Source: Leishmania martiniquensis
Taxonomy: Eukaryota > Euglenozoa > Kinetoplastea > Trypanosomatida > Trypanosomatidae
Length of the DNA: 64,000 nucleotides
Assembly (NCBI RefSeq): GCF_017916325.1
Contig: NC_090141.1
Location: forward strand, 388,001 to 452,000
Reading direction: 5' to 3'
The notes under the pieces were generated by a model that saw only the letters and a list, made by a program, of their open reading frames with translations, ran no database searches and had not been told where the DNA came from. Every line of letters begins with the position of its first letter. Position 1 is the stretch's first letter. A program made the position numbers and the translations under genes. Positions 59,371 through 64,000 of this stretch are shown one piece after another.

Positions 59371-60186
59371 ATGCAGCGCCTCATCAAGAGCCTGCAGCGC
59401 TTCTCAGCCACCTCGTCGGAGCATGTGGAGCTTCTCAGTAAGGTGACGCTGAGGGACTTCGGCTTCTACGCCAGCGACGCAAGCGCGGCGCGATTCATGG
59501 CGAGTGAGGACTACCCCGTTTCCGAGCACATCTTTCAGCTGGAGAGCGCACTGCATCAGCGCCGACTCCGCAGCAGGAGAGCGCAGGGGTCGCCGATGGC
59601 GTGGAAGTCCTCCACCCACGACATCGTCGGCTGCTCGACGCTCTACCAGGACGAGGCCGTAACGCTCTGCTGGTTTGTGATCCCGCCGGGCAAAGTGCTC
59701 CCGCTTCACGATCACCCGGGGATGTCGGTGTGGCAGCGCGCGATGCATGGCCGGCTGCATCTCTGTTCCATCGCTGGAGGATCCACCACGCAAGCCTGCA
59801 CCGGCGCCTCAACGGCATCGAACGTCGGCACTGTCATCTTCGATGGCGAGCTGGAGGGCGTCGGGGATGCGGTGCCGGCGTCGGACGTGCTGGGCTTCAC
59901 GTCGGCAGACGGCGGCGGCGGCGTGCTGCACGAGATCCGAAACATCGACGCAGCTCAGCCCGCCTTGCTGGTGGATATTATTTCCCCTCCGTACAACTGC
60001 GCACCATCCAACATTCAGTGCAGCTATTACACCGCCGAACCCCTCGATGCAACTGCCGAGCCGCTGCCATCGTTCGCAGTGGACAGCGGGGTGCGTCATC
60101 AGCTGACGACAGGGGATAAAGTGCACCTTCACCTCCGCACCAACTATGAAGGGCCCTCCATGGACGCATTTGTGCGCATTCCGTGA
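59371..60186 (+). CDS. ADO/PCO-family thiol dioxygenase
   Basis: A 271-residue non-haem iron dioxygenase of the PCO_ADO family (cupin fold). Members oxidise cysteamine or N-terminal cysteines of proteins, using O2; plant PCOs and human ADO thereby act as oxygen sensors in the Cys/Arg N-degron pathway. Seen: VIPPGKVLPLHDHPGMSVWQ near 103-122 with iron ligands His112 and His114, RAMHGRLHLCS after it, and GVLHEIRNIDAAQPALL near 185 with the third His, followed by DIISPPY, the usual 'D+L.PPY' motif. All iron ligands are present. A Gly/Ser/Thr-rich insert lies between the first and second halves. The N-terminus (MQRLIKSLQRFSATSS) could be a weak mitochondrial signal. The ATG follows the leader directly. 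Confidence 0.85.
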   Translation: MQRLIKSLQRFSATSSEHVELLSKVTLRDFGFYASDASAARFMASEDYPVSEHIFQLESALHQRRLRSRRAQGSPMAWKSSTHDIVGCSTLYQDEAVTLCWFVIPPGKVLPLHDHPGMSVWQRAMHGRLHLCSIAGGSTTQACTGASTASNVGTVIFDGELEGVGDAVPASDVLGFTSADGGGGVLHEIRNIDAAQPALLVDIISPPYNCAPSNIQCSYYTAEPLDATAEPLPSFAVDSGVRHQLTTGDKVHLHLRTNYEGPSMDAFVRIP

Positions 60187-60906
60187 GGCACGCGGCAGAG
60201 GGGAGGTGAGGTGAGGAGGAGAAGGGAGAGCGGGAGGCCGCAGACACGCACCGGTGTGCCCGCATCCATCGGCAGCATCAGCCACGGCGGCCGTACGATT
60301 GCTAACCGGTGCCGAAAACGTCTGGAGGCCTCTCAGCACTCGGCCCTGTCCATTCCCATCCCTTCTCTCTGCACGTCGCGCATCGTCCACATCACTATCG
60401 CAGCAACAGCCAACGTACAGCAGCGCAAGCGTACCCACCACACACCGGCGAAGGTGGCACGGGGTGGGTGCGGGTGGTCATTCCAACCCTCCTGCGGGCG
60501 AAGCGGAGCGCAAGCCGCGAGGAGCGGCACGCGCCCCTGCACACACAAGCATTCACGCCCTGAAGCGTCGCCTGGCCTCCGCTCCGTTTTCGAAACCTTT
60601 CATGCCCGCTCCCCTCGCTAAGCACCCTCTCTGCGTGGACCTGAATGCCTTCACCAATATGCGGCGTGCTCTTTCCTTCCTCCACAAGGAGCATTACATG
60701 ACAGCTATCATAGCTTAGCTTACCATGGCGCCCTCGTCAGCAACTATCGTAGCCGTTGTCTGTGCTCATGCAGGCGAAAGGGTGGCCATCTGTGCATCCA
60801 TCGATGTACCTCTCTATGTCTCCTCCACTTCTCCGTGTGTGCACCCTCACCTTCCCCCCCTCTTCGCATTGCGCCTGCACCGACTGCACTGCAGTGGGCT
60901 TTGCCG
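60187..60906. other. Intergenic region
   Basis: No supported gene. A GA-rich purine block directly after the stop (60192-60230), and C/T-rich sequence at 60800-60865 before COQ6 that fits its splicing tract. Confidence 0.6.
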
Positions 60907-62409
60907 ATGCTGCGCTGCAATCTGAGCGCGCTGGCACCGTCGCTGGCGGCTGCACAGGCGCATGAAGTGATCGTGTCTGGTGGGGGTCTTGTCGGGGCCG
61001 CGATGATGGCCTCTCTGCAGCAGTTGCGCAGTCACCTTCACAGGAGTAGTGTTTCTCAAGCGGGCGGAAGCGTTGCGTCGCTCCTGTCCTCGCAACTGGC
61101 ACGTCTCATGCTGGTCGACTCGGGGAGGCGACCCGTCTACGATGCTTCCGACGTGATGCATAAACTCCGCGCCGTCAGCATTACGCCCGTGTCCAGCAAG
61201 ATCATGGACAGCCTCGGTGTCTGGGACCGACTCACCACCAAGCACCCATTCTACCGCATCGCCGTGCGTCACGAACAGGCGAACAGCCCCTTCCTCGGCG
61301 CAGGTGGTCGGTCCTCATCGTTCTTCATGACCGCTGTCTTGGGCGACAGCACGAGCAGGGAGCCTCTCCTGGACTTTACTGACCTTCGCAAGCCTGTCGG
61401 CTTTATGTGCTTCAACGCGGAGCTCAATAGCTGCATGATGGACGTGGTGGAGGCGCAGCAGCGCGCCCTCGTCGGCAATGAAACCGCTCACGACACGCTC
61501 TACTTCGGCGCGCACCTCGAGGAGGTGCACATACCGAACCAAGACACTCTTGCGGGGCCGTGGGGGTCAGCGAGGCTCATCGCCGGCGAGGCCGACATCG
61601 AAGTTTCGTTCGGTCTCCTTCTCGGCTGCGAGGGACGCAACAGCTCACTGCGCAGCGTCCTCTCCGCCCCGTCGCTGCAGCACGACTACGCCCAGACGGC
61701 ATTCGTGTGCACCGCGCGCCTAGAGAAGGCGGACGACAGTAACGTCTGCTGCTTCCAAAACTTCTTCCGCGATGGCAAGATCATAGCGCTGCTGCCGACC
61801 TCCGAGGATACGGCGAACATTGTTCTCAGCACCACGCCGCAGCACGCAAGGGAGCTGCTGGCGAGCACACAGGAGGACCTCATCACAGAGCTGAACCGCC
61901 GTCTCTGCGCATTCGCACCGAATGATATACCGAAGATTGTCGAAGTGCCACAGACAACCACGCCAGATGGGAAAATACGCCGCGCGCAGGCATCCTTCCC
62001 GCTTAAGCTCAACGTGACAACCACCCCCTATGCCCCACGCGCCATCTTACTAGGTGACGCAGCTCACAGCATTCACCCCTTCGCCGGTCAAGGCCTCAAC
62101 CTCGGCATCTATGACCTCTGCGCCCTCACCTCAGTCCTAGAGCAGGCCATCCGTAGTGGTCAGGACATCGGCAGTAGCGTCGCCGTGGGGCAACTGTTTG
62201 CCGGTCACATGCTCAGCCATACCGCGCCTGTAATTGCTGGCATGGAGGTGGTCCAGAAGCTGGCGCACTGCACGCCTGGACTGGCGTCTGCGGGGATGAA
62301 AGCATTGAACACCGTCCCGGTGCTCTCTGCGTTGGCGAAGGACGCCATTATGCAGGTGTCCTCCGGCGCCCTCTTCGCCGCACAGCACGACTGCTTCCTC
62401 CTTCGGTAG
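60907..62409 (+). CDS. COQ6: COQ6-type FAD-dependent ubiquinone biosynthesis monooxygenase
   Basis: A 500-residue flavoprotein hydroxylase of the UbiH/COQ6 family, which hydroxylates the ring (C5) of the ubiquinone precursor in mitochondria. Seen: an N-terminus MLRCNLSALAPSLAAAQAHE (probable mitochondrial signal); the FAD-binding VIVSGGGLVGAAM near 20; a YDASDVMHKLRAVSITPVSS segment typical of the family ('..R..+++..S..++..+G+W'), then IMDSLGVWDRL; LLGCEGRNSSLR (DG-like motif); and LLGDAAHSIHPFAGQGLNLG near 380, the signature that binds FAD ribitol. Length is about that of human COQ6. It shows an intact flavin site. Its 3' flank contains the antisense repeat copy. The ATG is placed at the first Met before the mitochondrial-like leader. 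Confidence 0.93.
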   Translation: MLRCNLSALAPSLAAAQAHEVIVSGGGLVGAAMMASLQQLRSHLHRSSVSQAGGSVASLLSSQLARLMLVDSGRRPVYDASDVMHKLRAVSITPVSSKIMDSLGVWDRLTTKHPFYRIAVRHEQANSPFLGAGGRSSSFFMTAVLGDSTSREPLLDFTDLRKPVGFMCFNAELNSCMMDVVEAQQRALVGNETAHDTLYFGAHLEEVHIPNQDTLAGPWGSARLIAGEADIEVSFGLLLGCEGRNSSLRSVLSAPSLQHDYAQTAFVCTARLEKADDSNVCCFQNFFRDGKIIALLPTSEDTANIVLSTTPQHARELLASTQEDLITELNRRLCAFAPNDIPKIVEVPQTTTPDGKIRRAQASFPLKLNVTTTPYAPRAILLGDAAHSIHPFAGQGLNLGIYDLCALTSVLEQAIRSGQDIGSSVAVGQLFAGHMLSHTAPVIAGMEVVQKLAHCTPGLASAGMKALNTVPVLSALAKDAIMQVSSGALFAAQHDCFLLR

Positions 62410-63312
62410 TCTCCACCGCATGCGGGCATCGCCGTCGTTGGAGCAGAGACCTCACACAACGAGTGCACAAAGGGGGGGCGTGCGGTCGCTGCCGATCGCT
62501 GAGGTGCCGGGACGGGAGGAGGGTGGCGCTGCCCACTTCGTCTTTCCCTCCGCCGCACAGCCCCACAAATACACACACGCGCACATAAATAGATACGTAC
62601 ACACGCTTACGTGCATCATACGCCCACGCGCCTAATGCCTCGAACCCCGCCCGCCCACCATGTGGATGGCGCAGTCGCAGGGCAACTGGACGCAGCGCCG
62701 TCCAGGACCTGACCACCGGCATCAGCAACACCCCGTTGCTCTCACCCCCCGCCTTCGGTGCTGTACCATGGTGCCACCATGCACAGAGGTGGTCCCTCTG
62801 CCATCTGGGTGGAAGGAAAGAGACGGGGTCGGGCGGTCGGCACAGGCGCACGGAGCGCAACAACAAAAGAAATCGTTGACGTTGTCGGGAATGGGCAGCG
62901 GCTGAGGAAAGAGTTAAGGGCGGCGTCCCCTTCGCTGTCACTGACACCATCTTAAGCGTATGCGCAAGCAAGCGAGTAGGCAGCCTCGGCGTAGAGGCCT
63001 GCCCAAGTCGCGACGGCAGCGGAAGGGAAGTTGTGTCTGCGCTTAGACAGAATCACCGCAGCGCCCACATCGGTCGTGTGCACGCAGCCTTTCCGTTGGA
63101 GAATCTGCCTGTCTCTCTCTCTCTGTATCCCTGCGCTTGTCGCAGTGACCAGTGGCGCCAAATTTTGATGCGTTGGTGTGACGTCTCCTTTGTCAGTCTT
63201 CTCATTTCTTCACGGTCATCCCCTTCTGCTGGCCCCCTTCTCGACGGTGCTCGTAGCCGCGTCCGCTCGCCTCCCCACTTACACGCACGCAGCGATACCC
63301 ACGTTTCACCTC
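62410..63312. other. Intergenic region with antisense repeat copy
   Basis: No gene. Contains CA/TA-rich sequence near 62566-62600, the repeat copy annotated next, and a CT run at 63112-63123. A C/T-rich stretch at 63185-63245 is the probable splicing tract for the ENY2-like gene. Confidence 0.55.
62608..62723 (-). repeat. Dispersed repeat copy B (candidate SIDER-type retroposon)
   Basis: On the minus strand this carries the same 67-base core (62657-62723) as the 24.8-kb copy, then a close match to its 24902 block and another to its 25018 block, with the intervening sequence deleted. The two copies lie in the 3' flanks of unrelated genes, in opposite orientation. Exact core identity is seen; the retroposon origin is inferred. 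Confidence 0.6.
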
Positions 63313-63606
63313 ATGGCCACTGGAGCAGAAGACGGTCAGATTGCCTACGAGGCACTCACGAACGCACAAAAGGCGGAGCTCACCGCTTGGCTGCGAAACG
63401 AGCTCGATGGCGGGAGTGGCCCCTCGCCATGGCGACGGCACACGCAGGAGATGATTCACCAGGCCATGGCCCGGCGAGCCGCGTCCGGTGCACCACTCGA
63501 TGCCGGGGACATTCTAGATGAAGTAATGCCGCACATTCGCGCTGCTGTTCCACCAGAGGTACGTGAAGGTCTCTTCCGCCGCATAGCAGAACAGCTGCAC
63601 CAGTAG
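63313..63606 (+). CDS. ENY2/Sus1-like subunit of TREX-2 and SAGA
   Basis: A 97-residue helical protein. It matches the ENY2/Sus1 pattern: LTNAQKAELTAWLRNEL (first helix, compare 'RLKELLRAKLIECGW'), PWRRHTQEMIHQAMARRA (as 'W.D.L...C.E+I...G'), LDAGDILDEVMPHIRAAVPP (as '[20 protein letters not shown]') and EVREGLFRRIAEQL (as 'VKKELLQRIRTFL'). Size agrees with the family (about 95-105). ENY2/Sus1 bridges the SAGA deubiquitinase module and the TREX-2 mRNA-export complex at the nuclear pore. In an organism with polycistronic transcription its gene-gating role is uncertain. The frame is open upstream, but the chosen ATG follows the leader and begins the conserved part. Confidence 0.8.
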   Translation: MATGAEDGQIAYEALTNAQKAELTAWLRNELDGGSGPSPWRRHTQEMIHQAMARRAASGAPLDAGDILDEVMPHIRAAVPPEVREGLFRRIAEQLHQ

Positions 63607-64000
63607 CGCATGGGAGCCCTACGCGGACCCCTTCGCCGTCTAATGGCTGCGACTCATTCTTACGGCAGGTGAACCGGTGGTGCAGCGCGAGAGCCAACTT
63701 GACTCACACCGCAGCCCAGACGGCGACGCGAAAGTGTTTATCGAAGGGGCCAAATGTTGTCGTTTTCGAGCCGCGCAGAGGCGGGGAGTGGTGAAAAAGA
63801 TGTCCCTCGCTCCTCCCCCCTCCCGCACACGTATCGGCGCACAGCCCTTTTTTTTCTGTGCGTACCTTCGGTCTTGGCTCTGCAGATGATCCTTGAAAGC
63901 AGCAGCACTGACGTGACTGTCACTGCTCCCTCTCTCCCAGTCATCTCTTCCTCTAAACATGTCCACACGCATGTCGCCCTCTTCCATTGCGTTGCCTTTG
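63607..64000. other. Trailing intergenic region
   Basis: No gene. Contains a T-run near 63848-63855 and a CT-rich stretch near 63925-63955. It is the 3' flank of the ENY2-like gene and may start the leader of the next gene outside the window. Confidence 0.6.

Noticed and set aside
62348..62971. 207-codon minus-strand frame sharing peptide sequence with a plus-strand frame near 24.8 kb
   Set aside because: The shared peptide is fully explained by the 67-bp DNA repeat; the surrounding sequence is low-complexity and microsatellite-derived, so not a gene family.

Overview
The window looks like nuclear DNA of a trypanosomatid, most likely Leishmania or a close relative. It holds 26 protein genes with no visible introns, all on the + strand, separated by GC-rich gaps full of long polypyrimidine tracts and (CA)n/(GT)n/(TA)n runs. 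That is the pattern of one polycistronic transcription unit matured by trans-splicing and polyadenylation. No tRNA, rRNA, CRISPR array or convincing minus-strand gene was seen. Most reading frames open well upstream into pyrimidine-rich leader, so starts were placed at the first ATG after that leader where conserved protein begins.

Layout. 0.6-12.4 kb: SMYD-type SET/MYND methyltransferase, a probable mitochondrial helical-repeat protein, PINX1-like G-patch protein, kinesin, outer-dynein-arm docking-complex-like coiled coil. 13.4-18.4 kb: 133-residue protein disulfide isomerase, AlkB-like dioxygenase, a decayed gene, deoxyribose-phosphate aldolase. 18.4-20.6 kb: a gap holding a frameshifted RNase H-like relic of a VIPER/TATE (DIRS-like) retroelement. 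20.6-24.4 kb: PIBF1/CEP90-like centriolar coiled coil and an unrecognised 295-residue protein. 24.4-27.1 kb: a long gap with a dispersed repeat and a second coding-like relic. 27.1-38.6 kb: a basic repeat protein, PIG-X/PBN1-like GPI mannosyltransferase subunit, WDR54-like WD40 protein, an FHA plus tandem-BRCT protein with the layout of MDC1, and a four-unit zinc-ribbon (DUF4379-like) protein with a mitochondrial-type N-terminus. 39-49 kb: large alpha-helical protein (perhaps APC5-like), NXT1/p15-like export factor, NDR-family kinase, a thioredoxin-fold ER protein without CxxC, and a Ser/Arg-rich protein. 50.9-58.2 kb: three unrecognised fast-evolving proteins, one possibly a degenerate kinesin motor. 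59.4-63.6 kb: ADO/PCO thiol dioxygenase, COQ6 monooxygenase, ENY2/Sus1.

Neighbouring genes are not a pathway, as is normal for trypanosomatids, but themes recur: flagellum and basal body (kinesin, docking complex, CEP90, WDR54), mRNA export and SAGA/TREX-2 (NXT1, ENY2), ER and GPI biosynthesis (PDI, PDI-like, PIG-X), mitochondrion (COQ6, zinc-ribbon, helical-repeat protein) and genome maintenance (FHA-BRCT, AlkB, G-patch).

The strongest leads are the FHA/BRCT protein, the retroelement relics, the decayed gene before the aldolase, a 67-bp sequence present identically in two gaps in opposite orientation, and the possible pseudo-kinesin. The retroelement relic hints at a Viannia-type Leishmania or a related genus, because such elements are best known there; this is inference. 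All family calls come from reading motifs, not database searches.
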